A DNA stretch of 64,000 nt from an uncultured Draconibacterium sp. (GCF_963674925.1 NZ_OY771647.1:139501-203500), one strand, 5' to 3'; positions 18,530 through 27,640 are shown, numbered from the stretch's first letter. Made by a program: numbers and translations. Notes: generated from the sequence alone by a model not told the origin.

Positions 18530-20341
18530 ATGCAAACCTTAAAAAAACTCATCGGAACAACTTTATTTACCCTGCTTATAATTAGCATTGGCCAGGCACA
18601 AACTATTGTTCCAAATACCTACTGCAATCCGCTGGATATTGATTACACGTACATGGTTTACAATTCTGCCCGGAATATCTCATATCGATCGGGTGCCGAT
18701 CCGGCAGTTATTGAGTTTCGTGGCGAATACTATATGTTTGTTACCCGTTCGTTTGGGTACTGGCATTCAACCGATCTGGTGCACTGGGATTTTATTAAAC
18801 CTCAGCAATGGTTTTTCGAAGGATGCAACGCTCCTACCGCATTCAATTACAAAGATTCGCTGGTGTATTTTGCCGGCGATCCGGCAGGCTACGGAAGTAT
18901 TCTTTATACCGACGATCCGAAAAGCGGCAAATGGACACCAACCCCTTCCATTTCGAATAATATTCAGGATTCGGAACTTTTTATCGATGACGATAGAAAA
19001 ACCTATTTATACTGGGGCTCGTCGAATGTGTATCCGATACGTGTAAAGGAACTAAACAAAAATGATCGTTTTCTGGAAACCGGGGTAAAAAAAGATTTAA
19101 TAAACCTGGTAGAAGAAGAGCATGGCTGGGAGCGTTTTGGCGAAAACAACTTTCATCCGACTTTAAAAGAAGGTTACATGGAAGGCGCTTCAATGACTAA
19201 ACACAATGGCAAATATTATTTGCAATACGCGGCACCGGGAACACAATTTAATGTTTATGCCGATGGCGTTTACGTCGGCGACTCACCGCTGGGGCCTTTC
19301 ACATACATGAAAAACAACCCGATGAGCTTTAAACCGGGAGGTTTTACCAATGGCGCAGGGCATGGAATTACCGTGAAACAAACCAACGGGCAATACTGGC
19401 ATTTTGGAACAATGGCACTGGCCTCAAACGCACAATGGGAAAGACGTTTGTGTATGTTCCCAACTTATTTTGATGACGAAGGGTTGATGCATTCGAATAC
19501 TGCTTATGGCGATTATCCGCGTTTTGGCCCCGATCATCCAACAAAGGCAGGCGAACATTGTGGCTGGATGTTGTTGTCGTACAAAGGAAAGGTTACCGTG
19601 TCATCGTCGTTAAAACAGATTATGAAATTCACCTCCAACAATGATGAGGTGGAGGTACACGAATTGTCTCTTGAAAAAAATGATAAAGGAGAAATTACTG
19701 CCAATGTGTTGACCGATGAAAATCCAAAAACCTTTTGGGTAGCTGAAGCCAACAACGATAAACAATGGATAACCATTGAAATGCAGAATCCCGGAAATAT
19801 TTATGCTCTCCAATTAAATTTTCACGATTACGAATCGGGTATTTATACGCGTACCGAAGGGCTGCGACACCGTTTTATTATCGAAGTTTCAGCAGACGGA
19901 AATAACTGGCAGACCGTGGTTGACCACAGCAACAGTTACAAAGACTCACCTAATGCATACATTGTCCTGAATCAGCCGGTAGAAGCAAAATTTGTTCGCT
20001 ATAAAAACATCGAAGTTCCGGGAAACAACTTCGCCATGAGCGAGATCAGAGTATTCGGTTTGGGATTGGGCAAGAAACCTGCTGAAGTAAAAGATTTTGA
20101 AATAAAACGCGAAGATGACCGCCGGGATATTTCCTTCACATGGAAACCGGTAAAAGGTGCTCAGGGATACAATATCCGCTGGGGAATTGCACCGGACAAA
20201 TTGTACCAATCCTGGCAGCTTTACGATACCACCGAGCACTTTATGCGCTGTCTTGATCGTGATATGCCCTATTATTTCTCGATAGAAGCGTTTAACGAAA
20301 ATGGAATTTCGGAACCAACGGAACCGATTAAAATTGATTAG
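18530..20341 (+). CDS. GH43-like glycoside hydrolase with F5/8-type C and Fn3 domains
   Basis: Secreted enzyme of 603 residues. The signal peptide ends IGQAQ and no lipobox is present. A five-bladed propeller of the GH43/GH117 type covers ~25-360: GADPAVIEFRGEYYMF with candidate base Asp 57, QDSELFIDDDRKTYLYWG with the modulating Asp, and MEGASMTKHNGKYYLQYAAPG-type acid Glu region. A discoidin/F5-8C carbohydrate-binding domain follows (~370-520; LTDENPKTFWVAE, FVRYKNIEVPGNNFAMSEIRVFG), then a C-terminal fibronectin type III domain. The GH43 subfamily, and hence arabinosidase, xylosidase or galactosidase activity, cannot be named by eye. It would trim side groups from the PUL's glycan. Confidence 0.8.
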   Translation: MQTLKKLIGTTLFTLLIISIGQAQTIVPNTYCNPLDIDYTYMVYNSARNISYRSGADPAVIEFRGEYYMFVTRSFGYWHSTDLVHWDFIKPQQWFFEGCNAPTAFNYKDSLVYFAGDPAGYGSILYTDDPKSGKWTPTPSISNNIQDSELFIDDDRKTYLYWGSSNVYPIRVKELNKNDRFLETGVKKDLINLVEEEHGWERFGENNFHPTLKEGYMEGASMTKHNGKYYLQYAAPGTQFNVYADGVYVGDSPLGPFTYMKNNPMSFKPGGFTNGAGHGITVKQTNGQYWHFGTMALASNAQWERRLCMFPTYFDDEGLMHSNTAYGDYPRFGPDHPTKAGEHCGWMLLSYKGKVTVSSSLKQIMKFTSNNDEVEVHELSLEKNDKGEITANVLTDENPKTFWVAEANNDKQWITIEMQNPGNIYALQLNFHDYESGIYTRTEGLRHRFIIEVSADGNNWQTVVDHSNSYKDSPNAYIVLNQPVEAKFVRYKNIEVPGNNFAMSEIRVFGLGLGKKPAEVKDFEIKREDDRRDISFTWKPVKGAQGYNIRWGIAPDKLYQSWQLYDTTEHFMRCLDRDMPYYFSIEAFNENGISEPTEPIKID

Positions 20342-20362
20342 TAACTATAAAACACTTTAGAT

Positions 20363-22648
20363 ATGTCACGCTTTTTACTATTTGTTGCAGTACTATTTTT
20401 ATTTGCAGGATGTGTAACTCCAACAAGCAACTCGGGTGATTCCGAAATGGATGTCTTTGTTTCCGATTTAATGGCAAAAATGACCATTCAGGAAAAAATT
20501 GGTCAGTTGAACCTGATCACGCCCGGAGGTGGAATCCCCACAGGATCGGTGGTAAGTACCGGTGTTGAGGAGAAGATTAAAACCGGAAAGGTAGGCGGTA
20601 TTTTTGGTGTTTACGGACCGGAGAAAACGCGTCAGGCACAGCAGCTGGCTGTTGAAGAAAGCCGCCTGGGAATTCCGATGATCTTTGGTTCGGATGTGAT
20701 TCATGGTTACAAAACTACTTTCCCGCTACCTCTTGGGTTAGCCAGCACCTGGGATATGGAATTGATTGAAAAAACGGCGCAAATTGCTGCCAAAGAAGCA
20801 ACTGCCGATGGTATTTTCTGGAACTTCTCGCCAATGGTTGACGTGTCACGCGATCCGCGCTGGGGACGTATTTCTGAAGGTGCCGGTGAAGATCCGTATC
20901 TGGGTTCCGAAATTGCCAAAGCAATGGTAAACGGATACCAGCAAAACGATCTGCCCTCAACAACAACAATGATGGCAACCGTAAAACATTTTGCCTTATA
21001 CGGAGCTGCAGAAGCCGGCCGTGATTATAACTCGGTTGATATGAGTCACCTGCGGATGTTTAACGAATATTTTCCGCCGTACAAAGCGGCAATCGATGCC
21101 GGCGTTGGCTGTGTCATGTCGTCGTTTAACGATGTTGACGGAGTTCCTGCATCAGGAAATAAATGGTTACTCACCAATGTTTTGCGAGATAGGTGGGGAT
21201 TTGATGGTTTTGTAGTTTCCGATTACACTTCGGTAAACGAAATGATTGCACATGGTTTGGGCGATTTACAGGCCGTTTCGGCACTGGCATTAAAAGCCGG
21301 GTTGGATATGGATATGGTTGGCGAAGGATTTCTGACCACCCTTGAAAAATCGCTGGAAGAAGGAAAAGTAACAGAGGAAGACATCAATGTCGCCTGCCGC
21401 CGAATTCTGGAGGCGAAATATAAACTGGGACTTTTTGAAGATCCATACCGTTACTTTGATAACACGCGCCCTGAAAAAGATATTCTAACCGCCGAACACC
21501 GCCAGGTGGCACGACAAGCTGCAGCTAGCTCAATGGTATTATTGAAAAACGAAGACCAGTTACTGCCGCTGAAAAAATCAGGGACTGTTGCTTTGATTGG
21601 TCCACTGGTTGATAGTCGCAGTAATATGCTTGGAACATGGGCACCAACAGGCGATTTTAATTTGGCGGTTACCGTTTTGGAAGGATTTCAAAATGTAGTT
21701 GGCAACAAAGTAAATATTCTTCATGCAAAAGGGGCCAATATCTGCGACGATCCGGTATTTGCAAAAAAGATAAATGTATTTGGTCCGAAGATTTTTATCG
21801 ATGAGCGTTCGCCCGAAACCATGTTACGGGAAGCTGTTTCGGTATCGAAAAAGGCAGATGTAATTATTGCGGTTGTTGGAGAAGCTACCGAAATGACAGG
21901 AGAATCATCGAGCCGCACATACATTACCATGCCAGCAAGTCAGAAGAAATTATTAAGAGAACTGGCAAAAACCGGAAAGCCACTGGTTGTGGTAAATATG
22001 AGTGGACGTCCGATGGAAATTGGCGAAGAAGTGGAAATGGCGGATGCCTTTCTGCAAATGTGGCATGCCGGTGTTGAAGGCGGAAATGCCTTGCCCGACG
22101 TATTGTTTGGCGATTACAATCCATCAGGGAAATTAACCGCAACTTTCCCTGTAAATGTTGGCCAGGTACCCATTTATTACAGTGTTCGAAACACAGGTCG
22201 GCCACAGGATGGCGATACTTTTCAAAAATTTAAATCAAATTATTTGGATGCGCCAAACTCTCCGCTTTTCCCATTCGGTTATGGGTTAAGCTACACATCA
22301 TTTGAGTTTAAAAACTTGAGTATCGACAAAACAAACATCACAAATAATGACGAGTTAAAAGTATCTGTTGAAGTGAAGAATACAGGCGATTTTGACGGAG
22401 AGGAAGTGGTTCAGCTTTACATTCGCGATATGGTGGCCAGTATTACACCACCACTGCGTTTATTAAAAGGATTTGAAAAAGTTTCCATTCCAAAAGGTGA
22501 AACAAAAACGGTAGAATTTACCATTACCAACAACGACCTGGCATTTTATCATTCTGATCTGTCGTTTTATGCCGAACCCGGTGAATTTGAGATTTATGTG
22601 GGAGGTGATTCAAATGCCTCGCTGGCAACAAAATTTACCTTGAAATAA
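20363..22648 (+). CDS. GH3 beta-glucosidase
   Basis: Lipoprotein of 761 residues (lipobox LFAGC, Cys 17). It has the three GH3 parts: N-terminal TIM barrel with NFSPMVDVSRDPRWGRISEG, the KHFALYGAAEAGRDYNS active-site loop, and the nucleophile Asp 287 in GFDGFVVSDYTS; then the alpha/beta sandwich (SMVLLKNEDQLLPL, GEATEMTGESSSRT); then an Fn3-like domain (ELKVSVEVKNTGDFDGEEVVQLY). It would release glucose from oligosaccharide ends in the periplasm. GH3 next to GH144 matches known beta-1,2-glucan (sophoro-oligosaccharide) loci of Bacteroidota. The BglX name would fit by domain layout, but specificity is inferred from context. Confidence 0.93.
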   Translation: MSRFLLFVAVLFLFAGCVTPTSNSGDSEMDVFVSDLMAKMTIQEKIGQLNLITPGGGIPTGSVVSTGVEEKIKTGKVGGIFGVYGPEKTRQAQQLAVEESRLGIPMIFGSDVIHGYKTTFPLPLGLASTWDMELIEKTAQIAAKEATADGIFWNFSPMVDVSRDPRWGRISEGAGEDPYLGSEIAKAMVNGYQQNDLPSTTTMMATVKHFALYGAAEAGRDYNSVDMSHLRMFNEYFPPYKAAIDAGVGCVMSSFNDVDGVPASGNKWLLTNVLRDRWGFDGFVVSDYTSVNEMIAHGLGDLQAVSALALKAGLDMDMVGEGFLTTLEKSLEEGKVTEEDINVACRRILEAKYKLGLFEDPYRYFDNTRPEKDILTAEHRQVARQAAASSMVLLKNEDQLLPLKKSGTVALIGPLVDSRSNMLGTWAPTGDFNLAVTVLEGFQNVVGNKVNILHAKGANICDDPVFAKKINVFGPKIFIDERSPETMLREAVSVSKKADVIIAVVGEATEMTGESSSRTYITMPASQKKLLRELAKTGKPLVVVNMSGRPMEIGEEVEMADAFLQMWHAGVEGGNALPDVLFGDYNPSGKLTATFPVNVGQVPIYYSVRNTGRPQDGDTFQKFKSNYLDAPNSPLFPFGYGLSYTSFEFKNLSIDKTNITNNDELKVSVEVKNTGDFDGEEVVQLYIRDMVASITPPLRLLKGFEKVSIPKGETKTVEFTITNNDLAFYHSDLSFYAEPGEFEIYVGGDSNASLATKFTLK

Positions 22649-22666
22649 AAACCTAAACCAACTAAA

Positions 22667-24280
22667 ATGAGAAATTTATTTGTAATCGCTCTTTTTGCAT
22701 CTGTTCTCCTGCTTGGAGCCTGCTCACAAAAAGAAAGTACACCGCAGCGTCCGAACATTATTTTTATCATGAGCGACGATCATGCCTACCAGGCAATTAG
22801 CGCGTATGACGATAAACTGATACAAACACCAAATATCGACCGGATTGCCGACGAAGGAATGTTGTTTACCAATGCATGTGTAAGCAACTCGATTTGTGCA
22901 CCATCGCGGGCAACCATTCTTACCGGAAAACACACGCACATTCACGGAAAAATCGACAATAACTTTCCATTTGATACAACGAATGTTACTTTTCCACAGT
23001 TGCTGCACGATGCCGGTTATCAAACCGCGATGTTTGGCAAGCTGCATTTCGGAAACAATCCAAAAGGTTTTGATGAATTCAAGATCCTTCCCGATCAGGG
23101 CGATTATTACAATCCCGATTTTATTACCAATACCGGCGATACAACCATTCAGGGATATGTAACCGATGTGATCACCGACCTCGCCATCGACTGGATGGAT
23201 AAGCGCAGAAAAGCTGATAAGCCTTTTTTAATGATGTACCTGCACAAAGCGCCTCATCGCGAGTGGTACCCGGCTGAACGTCATTATAAAGAATTTACCC
23301 AAAAGACTTTCCCCGAACCGGAAACCTTGTTCGACGACTACAAAGGCCGTGGAACAGCAGCTAAAGAAGCTGAAATGAACCTGCTAAAACACATGACGGT
23401 TTCGGCGGATAACAAAATTTATCCGGAGTTGGCAAAAGAACTGGGGGTTGAGGAAATGTCAGAATGGGGCTTTAATGTTTTTAAAAGTAAATATGCCCGT
23501 TTTACCGACGAACAAAAAGCAAGCTGGGATGCCGTTTATGGCCCTATAAACGAAGAGTTTGCAAAGCTATACCCAACAATGAACGATTCGGCTTTTATGC
23601 GATGGAAATACCAGCGTTACATGCAGGATTACCTGGGGTGTATTGCTGCTGTTGACGAAAATGTGGGCCGTCTGCTCGATCACCTGAAAGAACAGGGACT
23701 TGACGAGAATACAATTGTGGTTTATACTTCCGACCAGGGATTTTATTTGGGCGAACACGGTTGGTTCGATAAACGTTTTATTTACAACGAATCGTTTAAA
23801 ACACCGCTTTTGGTGAAGTGGCCCGGTAAAATTGCTCCCGGATCGGTTTCGGATGAAATGGTTCAGAACCTCGATTTTGCACAAACCTTTCTGGAGGCTG
23901 CCGGAATTGAAGCACCGTCGGATATGCAGGGCGAAAGTCTGATACCGCTTTTAGTGGGCGATACTGCCGCATGGACCCGCGACGCGGTTTATTACCACTA
24001 TTACGAATATCCGGGTTTCCACATGGTAAAACGGCATTACGGAATCGTAACCACCGATTTTAAACTGGCACATTTTTACTACGATATTGATGAGTGGGAA
24101 TTGTACGACCGTAAAAAAGATCCGCTGGAACTGAATAATGTATACGACGATCCGGCTTATGCAGATGTAGTTACTACATTAACGAAACAATTACAGGATA
24201 TACGCGTGAAATACAAAGATTCTAAAGAGTTGGATCAGGAATTTATTCAGAAATATAAGGACAAAGGGCTGATAAAATAA
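22667..24280 (+). CDS. Family S1 sulfatase (lipoprotein)
   Basis: Sulfatase of 537 residues with lipobox Cys 19 (LLGAC). The metal-binding start is PNIIFIMSDDHAY (Asp 37, Asp 38). The formylglycine signature is CAPSRATILTG with Cys 77, so it needs the anaerobic or aerobic sulfatase-maturating enzyme, which is not in the window. The later TSDQGFYLGEHGWFDKRF block completes the metal and sulfate site. The C-terminus looks like DUF4976 (YYHYYEYPGFHMVKRHYG; YDRKKDPLELNNVYDD). It would remove sulfate esters from a glycan. As last gene of a glucan PUL it implies a sulfated substrate or a host or algal glycan mixture. The subfamily and regiospecificity are unknown. Confidence 0.93.
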   Translation: MRNLFVIALFASVLLLGACSQKESTPQRPNIIFIMSDDHAYQAISAYDDKLIQTPNIDRIADEGMLFTNACVSNSICAPSRATILTGKHTHIHGKIDNNFPFDTTNVTFPQLLHDAGYQTAMFGKLHFGNNPKGFDEFKILPDQGDYYNPDFITNTGDTTIQGYVTDVITDLAIDWMDKRRKADKPFLMMYLHKAPHREWYPAERHYKEFTQKTFPEPETLFDDYKGRGTAAKEAEMNLLKHMTVSADNKIYPELAKELGVEEMSEWGFNVFKSKYARFTDEQKASWDAVYGPINEEFAKLYPTMNDSAFMRWKYQRYMQDYLGCIAAVDENVGRLLDHLKEQGLDENTIVVYTSDQGFYLGEHGWFDKRFIYNESFKTPLLVKWPGKIAPGSVSDEMVQNLDFAQTFLEAAGIEAPSDMQGESLIPLLVGDTAAWTRDAVYYHYYEYPGFHMVKRHYGIVTTDFKLAHFYYDIDEWELYDRKKDPLELNNVYDDPAYADVVTTLTKQLQDIRVKYKDSKELDQEFIQKYKDKGLIK

Positions 24281-24306
24281 GTTTTTAATTTGTGTGGACA
24301 GAAAAA

Positions 24307-24350
24307 AATATCGGCAAGTTGCTATTTAGTCAGCTTGCCGATATTCTTTT
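24307..24350. terminator. Bidirectional terminator between PUL and MFP gene
   Basis: A perfect 12-bp stem AATATCGGCAAG (24307-24318) with CTTGCCGATATT (24334-24345). It is flanked by an A-run on the left and TTCTTTT on the right. It lies between the sulfatase (+) and the convergent adaptor gene (-). Confidence 0.85.
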
Positions 24351-24404
24351 AGGGAAATTCCATCACTTTCAGCGAGGTAACTCCCATTCTAAATTAGAAA
24401 TAAG

Positions 24405-25583
24405 TTACTGCACCATAGCGGTAGAAGGATCTTCAACCAGTATAACATCGCCTTCGTTAACGCCTGAAATAATTTCGCAGTAATCTTTACCAATAGTTCC
24501 CACAACAATTTCGGTGCGAATAACCTCATCCTCTTTTTGAAGCAAAACATCAAAATGTTGCGATAATTTCATTCCCGGCAATTTTCGAATTCGAAGCACA
24601 TTTTCTTTATCATTGGCTTTTACCAGAAGTTCAACATTTTCGGCTCCTTTTAATTTTTGCTGATCATTTTCGGCAACAAAAACATCAAATGATACCGACT
24701 CCGAATTTTCATCGTTGTAAACCTGACCGATAGTTCCCATAAACTTCTCGTTGTTCACGGTTACTTCCACCTCTCCCCCAGACTGAATTAAACTGAGTTT
24801 ATTTTTCCCGGCAGTTCCAACAATTTTCAAGGCACTTTCATCGGCAATTTTTACTAATACCTGATCAAGCGAAACATAATCGCCCACGTTTCCGGCAATT
24901 TCAAGTAAAACGCCCGAAACAGGTGCTTTTACGTCCGTTTTTTGCAAAATGGTGCGTTGCGTATTCAGGCTCTTTTTAAACGACTGAATTTGTAATGCAA
25001 GGTTGCCCTCATCCATTTCAAGCTGCTGCAATCGTATTGAATTCTTTTCTGCCTGATTATTTAAATCCTGCTCGGCCAGCAACAGGTTTTGCTTTATTTG
25101 ATCGACTCTTGCCTGAGAAGTTCCGCCGGCTTCCAATAACTTCTCCTGCTGTTCAAGCGAATGTTGCATATTCTGAACCCGCGCCTTTTTGGCCTCTTCT
25201 CCCTGGTTAAGATCGAGCTGAACGCTTTTTACATTTAATCGATTTTTCTCAAGGGCATTTTGTTTCTGTTGTATCTGGTTATTCAGATCGGAAATTTCAT
25301 CCTGAATCTGTGTTTTGTCGAGCTGCATAATAAGTTCCCCTTTTTCAACCCGCTCGCCTGGCATTTTATGCACGGCAACCACCGAGTTTCGCAAAGGGTT
25401 TAGCACCGCCACAACATTGGCCACACGAACGCTTCCCTGGCATTTAAACGAAGCCACCACCGGGCCACGATCTACAACTTCGGTTTTAATTTCTGATTTA
25501 TCCGAATTTCCTTTACAGGCAAACAGTACGCACGCCAAAATTGCCAAAAGGCTAAAAACAAATAATCGGGATCTGCTCTCCAT
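24405..25583 (-). CDS. HlyD/RND-type membrane-fusion lipoprotein, orphan
   Basis: Periplasmic adaptor of 392 residues. The ATG at 25583 gives MESRSRLFVF with lipobox Cys 23 (VLFAC); a longer frame to 25604 is possible but spoils the signal peptide. After a barrel-sandwich half (VVAVHKMPGERVEKGELIMQ) there is a long coiled-coil hairpin (about 100-200; LNNQIQQKQNALEKN), the second lipoyl half (VKAPVSGVLLEIAGNVGDYV) and a beta-barrel. Such proteins bridge an inner-membrane pump and TolC. Neither an RND/ABC pump nor TolC is adjacent, so the partner is elsewhere. It is a single gene bounded by terminators. Confidence 0.85.
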   Translation of the reverse strand: MESRSRLFVFSLLAILACVLFACKGNSDKSEIKTEVVDRGPVVASFKCQGSVRVANVVAVLNPLRNSVVAVHKMPGERVEKGELIMQLDKTQIQDEISDLNNQIQQKQNALEKNRLNVKSVQLDLNQGEEAKKARVQNMQHSLEQQEKLLEAGGTSQARVDQIKQNLLLAEQDLNNQAEKNSIRLQQLEMDEGNLALQIQSFKKSLNTQRTILQKTDVKAPVSGVLLEIAGNVGDYVSLDQVLVKIADESALKIVGTAGKNKLSLIQSGGEVEVTVNNEKFMGTIGQVYNDENSESVSFDVFVAENDQQKLKGAENVELLVKANDKENVLRIRKLPGMKLSQHFDVLLQKEDEVIRTEIVVGTIGKDYCEIISGVNEGDVILVEDPSTAMVQ

Positions 25584-25663
25584 AATGGTTCCAGTTTTAT
25601 ACAAAGTTAACCAAAGGTACTAAAAAAAGTAGGTTGACATATAGTTAAAAAGCAAGCACAAAA

Positions 25664-25686
25664 AAAGGCAGCAAATTTTTGCTGCC
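25664..25686 (-). terminator. Terminator of the 25712-26413 gene
   Basis: Stem GGCAGCAAA (25667-25675) with TTTGCTGCC (25678-25686). On the minus strand it is followed by a seven-base T-run, as expected for the gene reading leftward from 26413. Confidence 0.8.
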
Positions 25687-25711
25687 TTTCCTATAATTTT
25701 AAATCAAGTTA

Positions 25712-26413
25712 CTAATCGATCTTATCAATATATAATTTTTTGATGGCACTTAAATAGTTAACATCCATTTTATCGGAGAAAATACGGACGGCCTCAACAA
25801 GTACACCATCGATATAAAATGAAGCACTGGCAGCATCAAATTCATGTCCTTGCCAGTTGTACTTTACATCCATCGAAACTTTAATAAACTCTTCTGAATT
25901 CAGGTATTTAGGCACCTCAATATAAGCAAAAGAAGGATCCTGAACATTCAGGAAAATACCATCTGCCAGTTTTTCCAGTTCCAGAAATTTAACGATCTTA
26001 ACATTGGCTTCCAGCTTTCCTTTTAATTTCTTTTTCATCAGGAAATGAATCCCCTGATCCACATAGGCTTCCTGAATTTTCACCAATAAATCAAGCGAAG
26101 GCAAATGTTTGATACGAATCGCATTAAGAAAGGTCGAACCGATTGACATGTAAGCTTTTCCGGCATCAAAATTCCAGTCGTACTTCTTTTCAATGGCTTG
26201 TGTCGCCCTCAAAACCTCCTCCAGCGGATACTGTTTATCCAGTATCAAATAAATGTACATTGATCCCGGATCGCTCGGCAGGTTATGGTAATACCCGGGA
26301 AACGGATTTAATGATTCGAATACCAGGCTTTCAGGAAGAATTTTTTCTTCAACCGAAACAACCATATCTTTTTTTGTGAGGTTTACGAATACCTCCATCT
26401 TTTTATTTCCCAT
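25712..26413 (-). CDS. Conserved protein of unknown function
   Basis: Soluble protein of 233 residues. ATG 26413 (MGNKKMEVFVNLTKK) is chosen because a longer frame to 26497 overlaps the divergent gene at 26452. There is no signal peptide or membrane segment. The mixed alpha/beta body has the blocks GYYHNLPSDPGSMYIYLILD, WNFDAGKAYMSIGS and FYIDGVLVEAVRIFSDK. I do not recognise the family. Only 38 bases separate it from the divergent YgjP-like metalloprotease, so they share a promoter region. The function remains open. Confidence 0.7.
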   Translation of the reverse strand: MGNKKMEVFVNLTKKDMVVSVEEKILPESLVFESLNPFPGYYHNLPSDPGSMYIYLILDKQYPLEEVLRATQAIEKKYDWNFDAGKAYMSIGSTFLNAIRIKHLPSLDLLVKIQEAYVDQGIHFLMKKKLKGKLEANVKIVKFLELEKLADGIFLNVQDPSFAYIEVPKYLNSEEFIKVSMDVKYNWQGHEFDAASASFYIDGVLVEAVRIFSDKMDVNYLSAIKKLYIDKID

Positions 26414-26451
26414 GATTGATATCTTTGATTTTTTATTTTTAACAATAACAT

Positions 26452-27150
26452 ATGGCAAGCCAAGTAGTTCAATTAAAACATATAGGCAAGGTAACATTTT
26501 CTCAGAACCAGCGATCTAAAAATATTAAACTTAGCGTAAAAGCCGACAAATCGGTGCTGGTTTCTTTTCCTTTTTTTATCACACCTAAGGAAGCGATGGC
26601 TTTTGTGGTAAAAAACGAGCAATGGGTGTTAAAGCAGCAGGAAAAGATGCAGGCCCGCACAACCACGATAAAACCGGGCACCGAAATTGAAACAAAGTTG
26701 CATAAAATCCGAATCGTTCAGGGTGAAAAAAACAATGCCAACCGAAAAGACGACATCATAACAATTTCGGTATCGGATTTTGAAAATGAAGACTCCATAG
26801 CTTTTATTGATGAGATTGTAACTACTGTTTACCGCCACGAAGCCAAACGTTTGCTTCCGGTACGCATTTCCGATCTGGCCAAAAAACACGGTTTTAACTA
26901 CAACAAAGTTACCATTCGTAATAACCGCCGAAACTGGGGAAGCTGCTCATCAAAAAACAATATCAGCCTTAATTTGCAAATGATGAAACTGCCCGTTAAA
27001 CTAATCGACTATATTCTGCTACACGAATTGGTACATACCGAAGTTAAAAATCACGGCCCCAAATTCTGGGAACGACTAAATCAGATTACCGATGGCAAAG
27101 CACGCGAATTGGCGCGCGAAGTAAAAAAATACTCCACTTACACTTTGTAA
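26452..27150 (+). CDS. YgjP/DUF45-type zinc metalloprotease
   Basis: Soluble protein of 232 residues in the M48-like YgjP (DUF45/WLM-like) family. The N-terminal part is a beta-rich domain with the conserved QNQRSKNIKLSVKADKSVLV start. The C-terminal part holds NRRNWGSCSSKNNISLN and the zinc site LLHELVHTEVKNHGPKFW, with His 191, Glu 192 and His 195 plus the later Phe-Trp-rich helix. Members are predicted metal-dependent hydrolases; the physiological substrate is not settled. It starts 38 bases from the divergent unknown gene. Confidence 0.88.
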   Translation: MASQVVQLKHIGKVTFSQNQRSKNIKLSVKADKSVLVSFPFFITPKEAMAFVVKNEQWVLKQQEKMQARTTTIKPGTEIETKLHKIRIVQGEKNNANRKDDIITISVSDFENEDSIAFIDEIVTTVYRHEAKRLLPVRISDLAKKHGFNYNKVTIRNNRRNWGSCSSKNNISLNLQMMKLPVKLIDYILLHELVHTEVKNHGPKFWERLNQITDGKARELAREVKKYSTYTL

Positions 27151-27239
27151 AAAATGTATCTTTACAAAAACGGAGTTAAATAAACCTCAATTTTCAGCAC
27201 TATTACAACAGTAGGGTACTGCAACTGAAAAAGAGAATC

Positions 27240-27247
27240 TAACTTTG
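27240..27247 (+). promoter_or_regulatory. Candidate -7 element
   Basis: TAACTTTG matches TAnnTTTG and lies 25 bases before the TTG start of the small secreted ORF at 27272. No TTG -33 element was found at the right distance, so this is a weak call. Confidence 0.4.
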
Positions 27248-27271
27248 CCGTATAATTTTAAAAGCTAAGTT

Positions 27272-27610
27272 TTGAGAGCACTGTTCACACTGCTTTTAAT
27301 TTATTTTCTGACAGGGATACTACAGATAACGGGAGACAATACTTTTGCAAAAAAAAATATTGGTTTTACCGAAGAAGCTGACACAACAGAAATTGAATGT
27401 ATTGTGTCATCAGATTTTGATTTGTGCGAATCCTTACTCGAAAATCAGGAAGACAACGACCACAAAACACTTACATTTTCAGTAAAAAACACAACATTCG
27501 GGACCTTCCCGAAAAGTTTAAACAGTTCAGGTAAAAGAACGAATACTGCGGATTTTAAGCATATTCTTATTCTTTATACCAACCTTCCTCCACCTACTTT
27601 TATCGCATAA
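27272..27610 (+). CDS. Small secreted protein of unknown function
   Basis: Frame of 112 codons opening with TTG. The N-terminus (RALFTLLLIYFLTGILQI) looks like a signal peptide. The rest is acidic in the middle (TEIECIVSSDFDLCESLLE) and ends LYTNLPPPTFIA. It lies alone between the YgjP-like gene and trkH, preceded by a TAACTTTG element and followed at once by a 9-bp hairpin. Base composition is like its surroundings. I know no family for it; it may be a real small exported protein or a chance frame. Confidence 0.45.
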   Translation: MRALFTLLLIYFLTGILQITGDNTFAKKNIGFTEEADTTEIECIVSSDFDLCESLLENQEDNDHKTLTFSVKNTTFGTFPKSLNSSGKRTNTADFKHILILYTNLPPPTFIA

Positions 27611-27640
27611 ATTTTCGGGTTGTTGCACTATCCCGAAAAT
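27611..27640 (+). terminator. Hairpin behind the small ORF
   Basis: A perfect 9-bp stem ATTTTCGGG (27611-27619) with CCCGAAAAT (27632-27640), directly after the stop codon at 27610. No T-run follows, so termination is uncertain. Confidence 0.45.
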
